DNA of 44,205 nucleotides from an uncultured Verrucomicrobiota bacterium. Lineage in GTDB: Bacteria > Verrucomicrobiota > Verrucomicrobiia > Verrucomicrobiales > Verrucomicrobiaceae. A model generated the notes under the pieces. The model ran no database searches and was not told where the DNA came from. It saw only the letters and a list, made by a program, of their open reading frames with translations. Position numbers and translations under genes: made by a program. This document shows positions 1 through 7,434 of the stretch, in pieces. Within the stretch, counting starts at the first letter, position 1; each line of letters starts with the position of its first letter. The stretch covers positions 1-44,205 of the forward strand of contig CAINGK010000065.1 of the NCBI GenBank assembly GCA_903848465.1. Direction: 5' to 3'.

Positions 1-268
1 ACAGCGGTTCCCTACCAGCCCTGAGGCGCCGCGCAACGCAGAGCGGGTAGGGATGCGCTGTGCGCGTCCCTCGATTCCTTCGTCCCTGCGCGCACTGCTG
101 ATTCTGCGTTCTCCCTCTTTTGAAGCGCCCTCTCCTTCTGCGTTCGAAAGCCCCCAGGACGGCGAACCTTTTTGGATGCCTGCGTTGTGGCAGACCCGAA
201 AACACGGACCCGCACAGCGGTTCCCTACCAGCCCTGAGGTGCCGCGTAACGCAGAGCGGGTAGGCCAC
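1..268. repeat. Two partial copies of an interspersed repeat (family A)
   Basis: Positions 1 to about 105 and 158 to 268 hold two partial copies of the same sequence. Each contains a block starting CGGTTCCCTACCAGCCCTGA and ending in GGTAGG; the outer CCCTACC/GGTAGGG arms can pair. Copy 2 also carries the upstream part (GGACGGCGAAC through CAGACCCG) that is seen in the copies at 5331 and 7148. Nothing in the stretch looks like a gene. Short reading frames across it are repeat-derived. The window probably begins inside the repeat. Confidence 0.8.
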
Positions 269-325
269 AAGGCCCGTCCATGAGCGTGTGGCAGTGCCAC
301 GTAGCTCGATCACTTCCCATGAAGC

Positions 326-3300
326 TCAGCGTGTGACACGTAGCCGCATGAAACGGGATGGCGCTTCCTGCATGCTGACGGTGTCCATCACTTCGACGTC
401 CATGGGGGGACCACCCGGTACGAGAATAGTACCGATTCCGCCCCCATGATAAGTTTCACCAACGAATCCCGGCCCGATGGTCGCCGCCCCGCCGACACTG
501 GAGGCCAGCGTGGTCCACGGTCCGGCGGGGCTGTCAGCCGCCTGAACTTCGTAGGTGAGGTCTGTCTTGGACGGGTCGCGCTGGAAGGTGAGGCTGAGAT
601 GACTCGCGCCGGAGTAATCTTTGAGTTGCGGCTGTGGCAGCGTTCCGGGCGTGGCAGGAGCCATGTTGAGTGCGTATTTGAGCAGATTGGGGATGCCATC
701 GCCAGCGGGGCTGGCGGTGTCAGCGGCTACACCGGTGTTGTCAGGGGTATAAAACACACCCATGCGCCAGGCCTGCACGGGAGAGAGCGTGGTGAAGGTG
801 GCATCGGCACCATAGTAGCTGTTGCCTTGAGCGTCCGTGAGTTTCAGGCGGAAATGATAAGCCGTCTGCGGCAGCAGAGAGGCATCGTAGCCTTTATAGT
901 AGCCCGTGCCTGGCAAGATCGTGCCACCACCCCCACCGAGTCCGCCGCCGCCACCGCCGCCACCACCGATGATGATGACTCCTTGGCTAACAGCATTCCC
1001 GCTCAGGTCGCTGCCAGCAGAGTTCGGAGCACTTGATGGCGCATTGATGATTACCCCCCCGGTCCCTATGCCCACAGTCACGCTACCCACAGTCGGCGTG
1101 GCCGTGGCCGTCTGCCCATACGCCGTCGTGACACCGTAGTCGAACGCGACGGTGTAACTCCCCCCCTTCCCGTCTGAAGAACCGGCGAGCGTAGCCGAAT
1201 TAGCCAGGATGTAGGTAGCGGGCATTGTGGTGATCGTGGGCGGCTGCAAGGTCGTGAAACTGACATCCGGCCCGGTGCTGGCACCTTCATGGTTGGTGGC
1301 GGTGACGCGGTAGTGATACGTCGTGTTTGGCGTCAGGCCCTGCAAGAGGTAGAAAGGGGCGGTCTGGGTGCTGGTGCCCAAAGTGCCTGGATAGGCATAC
1401 TGGCTGCCATACGCCGTGGTGGTGCCGTATTCAAAAACCAGTGTGGTCGGGGAGCTGCCTGCGTTCACAGCGGAACTCAGCGTTGCGGCAGTCGTCGCGA
1501 GACCTGTCGCAGGCTCCGTCGTGGCCGTGGGGGCTGTGGCAGGCGGGCCGGTGGTGAAGGTCTGATCCGCGCCGTAAAAGTCGGACGGTGGGTCCAGCGT
1601 GCGGGAGCCAGAGAGATAGCACGAGGCCCGCAAGCGGTAGTGGTAGGTGGTGTTGGGCAGGAGCTGGTAAGCCGTGGCCGTCACAGGCGCGGGGTCAGTA
1701 TTGCCGGAGACGTCACCCGGAGATGGATAGACCAGCGTGCCATAGCTCGTGGTCGTGCCCACATCGAAATAGAGGTGGTAATAACTGTTGTCCTTGGCCC
1801 AGGCCGAGCCGTTCAAAACAGCGGTGATATCCCCCACGCTGGTGGCGGCGCTGGTGGTGACTATGGGAGCCGGCAGCGTGGTGAAGGTGTCCGATGCGCT
1901 GTAGCCGGTGCCCTGCCCATTGGTGGCTCCGCAGCGGTAGGTGTAAGTGGTGCCCGGCTGCAGGTTTGTGAGGGTAATCTCGTTATAATTTCCCGTGGTG
2001 CCGAGTGCCAGGGTGTTGGGCTGCGTGGTGCTGCTCGCGGTCTGCACCGGGCCTCCAGCCGCCTGATATTCCCAGAAGACGGTGGCCGTGGAACTGCCTG
2101 CACTGATAGGATAGGCCGTCAAGGTGACGGCGGTGACGCTCACCTGATAATTGTTAACCGTGCCCACGCTGGGCGGTGTCTGCGCGGCCGCCGTGGTGAA
2201 GGTCATGTCCGGCCCGTAGTAAGTGTCATCATAAGTCACCCAGCTCCGGTAATGGTAGGTGGTGCCTGGCAGCAGCCCTGCCACGGCGGCGTTGAATGTG
2301 CCGGTGATGCTGGTGGGACTGGGAGTCACGCTGGTGCCATAGGACGTGGTAGTGCCAAAATCAAAACCTACCCCGACGGGAAAGGTGACACCCGAGATAC
2401 TCAGGCTGCCATTGATCACGGCAGACATATCCCCCACGCTGGTAGCCGCCACCGTGGCGATCGCGGGCATAAGTAGCGTGGTAAAAACCACGTCATCCGA
2501 GGCCGTCGATCCCTGCGCGTTCGTGGCCACACAGCGCAGATGATACGTGGTGTTCGCCGTCAGTCCCGAAAGCATCATGAGCACGTCCGAGCCCCCGTTT
2601 GCCGGGAGAACCGTCTGAAAAGTGGCGGAACTGCCGTAGGCCGTGGTCGGCCCGTATTGGTAAACGACCGTGGTGTCGGAACTGCCCGCCACTACCTGCG
2701 GGCAATCGACGACCACCTTCGTGACGCCTACCCCCAGAACGCTCACTGGCGCAACGGTGGGCGGCGTGCGCGGAGTCAGCGTGGTGAAAGTTTGATCTGT
2801 TCCGTAAAAAACTATGCTGCTGTCATAATAATAGGAGGCCTTGAGTCGGTAATGGAAAGTCGTGGCAGGCGGGAGGAACGGAGGGCGGAGGCTCACCGGC
2901 ATGGCGCTGGTGTTGCTCACCCCATTGGCGACACTGAACGATCCGCCGTAGTCCGTGGTAAAGCCAATGTCGAAAGAGACATTCAAGAGTAAACCGTCCG
3001 TCATCACCGTGCCGTTCATCGTCGCGGCAAGATCGGACACGCCGGTGGCCGCGCCCGTCACCAGCACCGGCCCCAAAGGCGTGGTGAAGGTGTTGTCAGC
3101 ACTGTACATGGTGCCTTGAGCATTCACTGCCTTGGCGCGGAAATGGTACGTCGTGCCCGGTGCCAGGCCCGTGGCTTTGGCAAAGCAGGTGGTGTAGGAA
3201 ATGAGATCTTTGTCCACCTGGGTGGGACTGGTCACCACGGCCCCATAGCTGGCGGTCAGACCGTATTCATAGGAAACAGTCACCTGGGAACTGCCCGCTT

Positions 3301-3787
3301 GGATGGAGTTGAGAGAGAAATTCACCTCCGTGGGTGTCAGGCTGGACACCCCCGCGAGCGCCGTCCCCAGCACCGGCGGATCTGCCAGCGTGGTGCAGGT
3401 CATGTCATTCCCCACATAGGTGTTCGTGCCGTCCGTGGCGGTGATGCGGAAGTGAAAAGTCGTGTTTGTGGCCAGTCCTAAGGGAGTAAAACCACAGGTC
3501 TTCACCCCCGTGCCACTGAAGTAGGATGAGACCTGCGTGATGTAGCCATAGTTCGTGGTCAGACCATACTCCGCCCACACCTCAAAGACTCCCCCCATGG
3601 GGTCGATCGTGCCGTTGAACACAGCACTTGAATCCGTCACTTGGGTCGCTGCCGTGGTCGTCACCACGGGCGTCACCGCGCCTGCCGTCAATGCCACTGT
3701 GAACAACAACACGGTCAGCAAAGAAAACGGCATGCAGCGAAGCATTCGCAGGTGGCGGCAACAGGTTTTGGCTCGAAAAGACAGCAT
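326..3787 (-). CDS. Large secreted protein of fibronectin-III-like repeats
   Basis: The product is 1153 residues with an N-terminal signal peptide (hydrophobic stretch SLLTVLLFTVALTAGA). If the ATG at 3733 is used, giving MPFSLL, the signal is more conventional. Nine repeats of roughly 100-120 residues follow. Each has a segment like TAATSVGDITAVLNGS, then YGTTTSYG, then NTTYHYRVTATN and ends in FTTL, the pattern of FN3-like beta-sandwich domains in verrucomicrobial surface proteins. A glycine-rich stretch (about residues 937-956) interrupts the ninth repeat. The last 150 residues (from AWRMGVFYTPDNTG) form a distinct domain with GDGIPNLLKYALNM, seen at the C-terminus of many verrucomicrobial exported proteins. 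No catalytic motif was seen. Likely a cell-surface adhesin or structural protein. It is transcribed divergently from the gene at 3988. Confidence 0.85.
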   Translation of the reverse strand: MLSFRAKTCCRHLRMLRCMPFSLLTVLLFTVALTAGAVTPVVTTTAATQVTDSSAVFNGTIDPMGGVFEVWAEYGLTTNYGYITQVSSYFSGTGVKTCGFTPLGLATNTTFHFRITATDGTNTYVGNDMTCTTLADPPVLGTALAGVSSLTPTEVNFSLNSIQAGSSQVTVSYEYGLTASYGAVVTSPTQVDKDLISYTTCFAKATGLAPGTTYHFRAKAVNAQGTMYSADNTFTTPLGPVLVTGAATGVSDLAATMNGTVMTDGLLLNVSFDIGFTTDYGGSFSVANGVSNTSAMPVSLRPPFLPPATTFHYRLKASYYYDSSIVFYGTDQTFTTLTPRTPPTVAPVSVLGVGVTKVVVDCPQVVAGSSDTTVVYQYGPTTAYGSSATFQTVLPANGGSDVLMMLSGLTANTTYHLRCVATNAQGSTASDDVVFTTLLMPAIATVAATSVGDMSAVINGSLSISGVTFPVGVGFDFGTTTSYGTSVTPSPTSITGTFNAAVAGLLPGTTYHYRSWVTYDDTYYGPDMTFTTAAAQTPPSVGTVNNYQVSVTAVTLTAYPISAGSSTATVFWEYQAAGGPVQTASSTTQPNTLALGTTGNYNEITLTNLQPGTTYTYRCGATNGQGTGYSASDTFTTLPAPIVTTSAATSVGDITAVLNGSAWAKDNSYYHLYFDVGTTTSYGTLVYPSPGDVSGNTDPAPVTATAYQLLPNTTYHYRLRASCYLSGSRTLDPPSDFYGADQTFTTGPPATAPTATTEPATGLATTAATLSSAVNAGSSPTTLVFEYGTTTAYGSQYAYPGTLGTSTQTAPFYLLQGLTPNTTYHYRVTATNHEGASTGPDVSFTTLQPPTITTMPATYILANSATLAGSSDGKGGSYTVAFDYGVTTAYGQTATATPTVGSVTVGIGTGGVIINAPSSAPNSAGSDLSGNAVSQGVIIIGGGGGGGGGLGGGGGTILPGTGYYKGYDASLLPQTAYHFRLKLTDAQGNSYYGADATFTTLSPVQAWRMGVFYTPDNTGVAADTASPAGDGIPNLLKYALNMAPATPGTLPQPQLKDYSGASHLSLTFQRDPSKTDLTYEVQAADSPAGPWTTLASSVGGAATIGPGFVGETYHGGGIGTILVPGGPPMDVEVMDTVSMQEAPSRFMRLRVTR

Positions 3788-3987
3788 CTTTTCGATTGTG
3801 GTCGTTTACCCGACTTTGGCAAGATGATTAGAGCGACTACGCCGTCGCCATCCGCAGAAATAGGCTCCTGCGGCGTGGGGCCTATTTGTGACCGACATCG
3901 AGCATGCATCCGTCCTTGCACCCTCTGCGCCTTTTTTGTAACCTCGTGCAATAATCCCCCCCCCTAGCAGCTCGTTTCAATCCTGCC

Positions 3988-5052
3988 ATGAAAAACCGCC
4001 CGCGCCTTCTCTGCACCGCCCTCGCCCTCAGCCTTCTGCTCGCGGGCGGACTCCAAGCCGCAGACCTCGGCCTCAAAAACGGTGACTTCTTTACCGGCAA
4101 GCAGTTTTGGCGTGGCAATGGCAAGATCGTCACCCTGCCGGATGGCAACAAAGTCATCGAACTGACCTCCAACACCCGCGACATCGACACGGCCTATCAA
4201 GAGCTCAAGCTCGGTAACCTGCCTGAAGTGGAGGTCAAATTCCGCGCCCGCTTCCTGGGTGACAAAGGGCAGATGCGTGCCCGGCTCATCCGCAGCAGTG
4301 GTCGCAGCACCTTCTTCACCTTCACACTCCCGCCCGATGGCGTCTGGCGGGATGTCAGCTTCAAATACACCCGCGAAAGCCTCAAGGACGAGCGCACCCT
4401 CTCGCTCGAAACCCTCCCCTACGAAGGCAAGCTCCAGATCGACGACGTCTGGGCTGGCGAGCCTGGCACCCACGTCTCCGTCCGGCCTATGGAGAAGCCC
4501 ACCGCGCTCAAACCCGCCGGCCCCGGCGCACTCATCGTACCCGCAGTCGCCATGGTCCCCGTACCCGGCACTGCGCCCCGCATGCCGACGACTACCACCG
4601 TGGCACCCGCGCCGCGCCCCAGTGCTGAGCTTGACCACTTCCTGGATGCCCTCCCCGAGAACCTGCGCCTGCCGCTCAACGACAGCGCCCTCCCTGAAGA
4701 GACCCTCGCGGCCATCAATGCGTGGTTCGCCAAAGAAATGCTGAACAAGACCGTGCAGATCACCTTCGTCATCCACACCTCGGAGGTCGTGCCCAACGAA
4801 CCGGGAAAATTCCGCCTCCGTGCCGCCGATGGCCTGCTCAGCGGCAAGTACGCCATCGTGCGCCACCAGCAGTTCTACGCTTACCTCCCTTCCGCCAGCG
4901 CCACCGAGATCGCCAAGGAACCCCTCGGCGCCACCGTCACTCTTTCGGCGCGCATTGGTCGCTGCGATCTCAAACAATTCCCCGCAGGCGTGCGCCTCAA
5001 CGTGGACGTGATGGACAGCGTGTGGATCAAAAAGACCGATGCGCCCAAGTAG
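3988..5052 (+). CDS. Secreted protein with carbohydrate-binding-like N-terminal domain
   Basis: The product is 354 residues. A clear signal peptide (ALALSLLLAGGLQAA) is followed by a beta-rich region, about residues 25-155, starting LGLKNGDFFTGKQFWRGNGK and ending LQIDDVWAG. This looks like a jelly-roll carbohydrate-binding or family 4/9-type CBM fold. A proline/threonine-rich linker (about 165-210) leads to a C-terminal domain of about 140 residues (from ELDHFLDALPENLRLPLNDS to VMDSVWIKK) that I do not recognise. No catalytic residues can be named. The start is well placed: the ATG directly precedes a Lys-Asn-Arg n-region. The 200-base gap to the divergent gene at 3787 probably holds both promoters. 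Function unknown; substrate binding at the cell surface is an inference. Confidence 0.8.
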   Translation: MKNRPRLLCTALALSLLLAGGLQAADLGLKNGDFFTGKQFWRGNGKIVTLPDGNKVIELTSNTRDIDTAYQELKLGNLPEVEVKFRARFLGDKGQMRARLIRSSGRSTFFTFTLPPDGVWRDVSFKYTRESLKDERTLSLETLPYEGKLQIDDVWAGEPGTHVSVRPMEKPTALKPAGPGALIVPAVAMVPVPGTAPRMPTTTTVAPAPRPSAELDHFLDALPENLRLPLNDSALPEETLAAINAWFAKEMLNKTVQITFVIHTSEVVPNEPGKFRLRAADGLLSGKYAIVRHQQFYAYLPSASATEIAKEPLGATVTLSARIGRCDLKQFPAGVRLNVDVMDSVWIKKTDAPK

Positions 5053-5186
5053 AATGGGAGAAAGCAGCCAAGGGTGATTGCGGGTGCCCTAAGCGACGTA
5101 GCGCACGAATCTGGTGGTGCGAGAGTCGCTGGGTGCGGCCACCCGCTGGGAGACGGGCGGGAGTGCTCATCGTACTTGGGAGTGGT

Positions 5187-5203
5187 GGATGGCGGAGCCA
5201 TCC
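5187..5203. repeat. Short hairpin in a gene-free stretch
   Basis: GGATGG and CCATCC form a perfect 6-bp stem around a 5-base loop, 135 bases past the stop of the gene at 3988. It could act as a weak terminator, but there is no T-run after it, and similar palindromes are scattered through the window. The surrounding stretch 5053-5330 contains nothing else I can support. Confidence 0.5.
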
Positions 5204-5330
5204 GGGGGGAACGCGGTTCATGCTTGAGGGGATCCCCCCCGAGCTATACTCCCGCGCAACATGAGTCTTCAAAAGTAAGCCCACATCCAATGAGGTAATG
5301 AATGCTGCGCTCCCGTTGCTCGAGCACGAA

Positions 5331-5495
5331 AAGGACGGCGGACCTTTTGGGGTGCCTGCGCCGTGACAGACCCGAAACCACGGACCCGCACAGCGGTTCC
5401 CTACCAGCCCTGAGGTGCCGCGCCACGCAGGGCCGGTAGGGATGCGCTGTGCGCGTCCCTAGATTCCTTCGTCCCAGCGCATGCTGCTGACTCAA
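5331..5495 (+). repeat. Interspersed repeat family A, full-length copy
   Basis: This is the longest copy of the family seen at 1-268. It runs from AAGGACGGCGGACCTTTT through CAGACCCGAAACCACGGACC, the CCCTACCAGCCCTGAGG core and GATGCGCTGTGCGCGTCCCT to about 5495. It lies in inverted orientation to the copy at 7148-7306, so the two small genes at 5610 and 6541 sit between inverted copies. Confidence 0.85.
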
Positions 5496-5609
5496 CACTT
5501 TCCCCCTTTCCAGCCGCACCGCCTCCGATTCGTGCGATACGACGCAGAGGCCCCTGAGGCTGACATGCGGGCATTTGCATCAGCGCTAGGATTCGCCACA
5601 CTACCGGCC

Positions 5610-6236
5610 ATGCGCTTGCTTCTCTGCTTCCTGCTTCTCGCGGTCAACGTCTTGACCGCGCAGCAGCCTGCTGCGCCGGAGCGCAAGCTGGAATCCCTGC
5701 TGCTGATGCCGGAGCCGAAGGCTTTGCGCGGGCCGTTTTCCATCACGCTGCCGAAAGCGCAGCAGACGGTGTTCACCTGCTACCGCGAAGCTGCGGGGGC
5801 GGTCAATGGTGTGGAAGCTTACACGGCGGAGACCTTCAAAAAACTTGGGATCAGTGTGGAATCCTTCGCCGCGCGTGCCAAAACCGCTGCCGACAAACGC
5901 CTGCTGCTACTCAGGCCCGAACTCATCAAAGGCGAGGACGGCAAGATCGCCTACGCGGTCTATCGCGGTGACTCCCCGCTGTACGCGACGCTGCTGGTGG
6001 CCCCTTCCCTGCCGAAGATTTTCGCGGAGTTGTTTGGGCCGGAAATCTGGGTGGTGACGCCTGACCGCCACTCGCTGTATGTCTTCCCCGCGAAGGCGGA
6101 ACTGCTGCAGGAGTTTGCCGAGGACCTGGCCGAGCGCTACACGAGCGAGCCCTTTGCGGCGAGCTGCGAGATCTTCTCGATCAAGGCCGGAGCTGAGCCG
6201 CAGGTGGTCGCCTCCTTTGTGGGGGCGGAGAACTAG
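5610..6236 (+). CDS. Small secreted protein of unknown function
   Basis: From the ATG at 5610 the product is 208 residues and starts with a good signal peptide (LLLCFLLLAVNVLTAQQ), then PAAPERKLESLLLMPEPK. The reading frame is open 43 codons further upstream, but that part is repeat family A sequence and has no signal features, so the later start is preferred. The mature part is a mixed alpha/beta protein with few cysteines, containing VYRGDSPLYATLLVAPSLPK and FGPEIWVVTPDRHSLYVFP. I do not recognise the family. It stands alone between inverted repeat copies. Confidence 0.7.
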   Translation: MRLLLCFLLLAVNVLTAQQPAAPERKLESLLLMPEPKALRGPFSITLPKAQQTVFTCYREAAGAVNGVEAYTAETFKKLGISVESFAARAKTAADKRLLLLRPELIKGEDGKIAYAVYRGDSPLYATLLVAPSLPKIFAELFGPEIWVVTPDRHSLYVFPAKAELLQEFAEDLAERYTSEPFAASCEIFSIKAGAEPQVVASFVGAEN

Positions 6237-6540
6237 CCGCAAGCATGCAGTCGAGGCCGTGAAGCAGAACGGTCTTCACCCTGCTAAAGCGCTGCTGCTC
6301 CCGCAGGCCGGATGGAGTGCTGTGGACTGACACCACACTGCCCCCCCGCGAAAGCGGTGCCGCCGATGCAGGCTTGCGCCTTGCATCTCTGTCACCGCAG
6401 TCCAAAACGCTATCGCGCTTGCGTGGGTGCTGGAGCTTCCTACCGCGCACTTTTATCACTGGCAGCAACACCATCTAAATCTGGCAGCTTTGCCGTTCTA
6501 AGCCGATTTCTGACTGTCTTTGAACGGTTGGCCCGGCCTG
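6237..6540. other. Gene-free stretch
   Basis: About 300 bases between two small genes. I see no convincing terminator, RNA or repeat. Reading frames here are short and have no recognisable features. Confidence 0.5.
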
Positions 6541-6996
6541 ATGTTCCATATCGGCATGCCTGGCAATTTAGGATTACCCGTTGAACATCAAAACATTAGC
6601 GAAGCAGACGTCGTAGCGACGATGCGCCGGCATTTGGAGGGGCATTTTCCGCTGTCCTGCCCGGTGTGCCAGCAGGGCTATGACACGCTGCGGGACTACC
6701 TGCAGCAGACCGAGCACCAGGGAGATGCCATCCCGTTTGATGCGGAAATGGGCAACTGGCGGCCGCTGCGCCCGCTGGGAGCGGTCACACTGGCGAATTG
6801 CCGCTGCGGCAATACCCTGGGGCTGAGTTCCGAAGGCATGCCGCTGCCCCAGCTCTGGCGGTTGCTGAACTGGGCGAGGGTGGAAACTCAAAAACGGCAG
6901 CAGACACCGCGCGAGCTGCTGAACTACCTGCGCGGGGAGATTTGCAGCCAGGTGCTGGCGGAGTCGGAGCCCGATGAGGCGGCATTTCGACAGTGA
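6541..6996 (+). CDS. Small protein with two cysteine pairs, unknown function
   Basis: The ATG at 6541 gives 151 residues; a TTG at 6520 or an ATG at 6556 are alternatives, and no strong ribosome site decides. Visible features are CPVC (in HFPLSCPVCQQGYDTLRDYL) and CRC about 60 residues later (TLANCRCGNTLGL), which could together bind one zinc. Between them is an acidic stretch, and the C-terminus is helical (LPQLWRLLNWARVETQKRQQ). No signal peptide, so probably cytoplasmic. I do not know the family. Confidence 0.6.
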   Translation: MFHIGMPGNLGLPVEHQNISEADVVATMRRHLEGHFPLSCPVCQQGYDTLRDYLQQTEHQGDAIPFDAEMGNWRPLRPLGAVTLANCRCGNTLGLSSEGMPLPQLWRLLNWARVETQKRQQTPRELLNYLRGEICSQVLAESEPDEAAFRQ

Positions 6997-7434
6997 TGGG
7001 GCGCGCTAAGCTTTTATACTGCCGCGCATCACAAACTTTCATTTTGCGAGTGACTCCTTTTGCAGATGGGAGATGCACGGACGAACCGCACGAGTCGGAG
7101 GCGGAGCGGAGCGGCTGGAAAGCTGCGGAATGTGTGAGTCAGTTGCCCACGCTGGGACGTAGGATTTTAGGGACGCGCACAGCGCATCCCTACCAGTTCT
7201 GCGTGGCGCGGAAACTCAGGGCTGGTAGGGAACCGCTTCGTCGGGTCTGTGGTTTCGGGTCTGTTACGGCGCAGGCAACCAAAAAGGTCCGCCGTCCTTG
7301 TCGTGGCGTATAGGCTGGGACGCCTCACCCATTTAATTTGAGACGGGTTAGGTTTCAAAGTTTGTGATCTCGCCGGATCAAAATGAAAACCTTTTTGAGA
7401 ACCGGTTTAAGTCTTTGATCACGGGCGACGCGGG
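6997..7434. other. Gene-free stretch with repeat copy
   Basis: This region between convergent genes holds the inverted family A repeat (7148-7306). Its first 150 bases and last 130 bases contain nothing I can identify. Confidence 0.5.
7148..7306 (-). repeat. Interspersed repeat family A, inverted copy
   Basis: Read on the minus strand, this copy matches the one at 5331-5495: GGACGGCGGACCTTTTTGG, then CAGACCCGAAACCACAGACC, CGGTTCCCTACCAGCCCTGA, and GATGCGCTGTGCGCGTCCCT. Internal divergence (for example TTTCCGCGCCACGCAGAACT in the core) shows it is an old copy. Confidence 0.85.

Noticed and set aside
12..283. Short open frames on both strands at the window start
   Set aside because: They lie within interspersed repeat family A and similar frames recur in each copy, as expected of repeat DNA rather than genes.
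1289..2476. 395-codon open frame on the plus strand
   Set aside because: It is antisense to the FN3-like repeat gene, Gly/Arg-rich, with no domain or signal; it exists because of the repetitive GC-rich codons of the real gene.
3964..4977. 337-codon open frame on the minus strand
   Set aside because: It is antisense to the secreted protein at 3988, which has a clear signal peptide and recognisable beta-sandwich pattern. The antisense product is low-complexity Gly/Glu-rich.
5187..5203. Rho-independent terminator of the gene at 3988
   Set aside because: The stem is short, no T-run follows and it is far from the stop; it is listed only as a hairpin.
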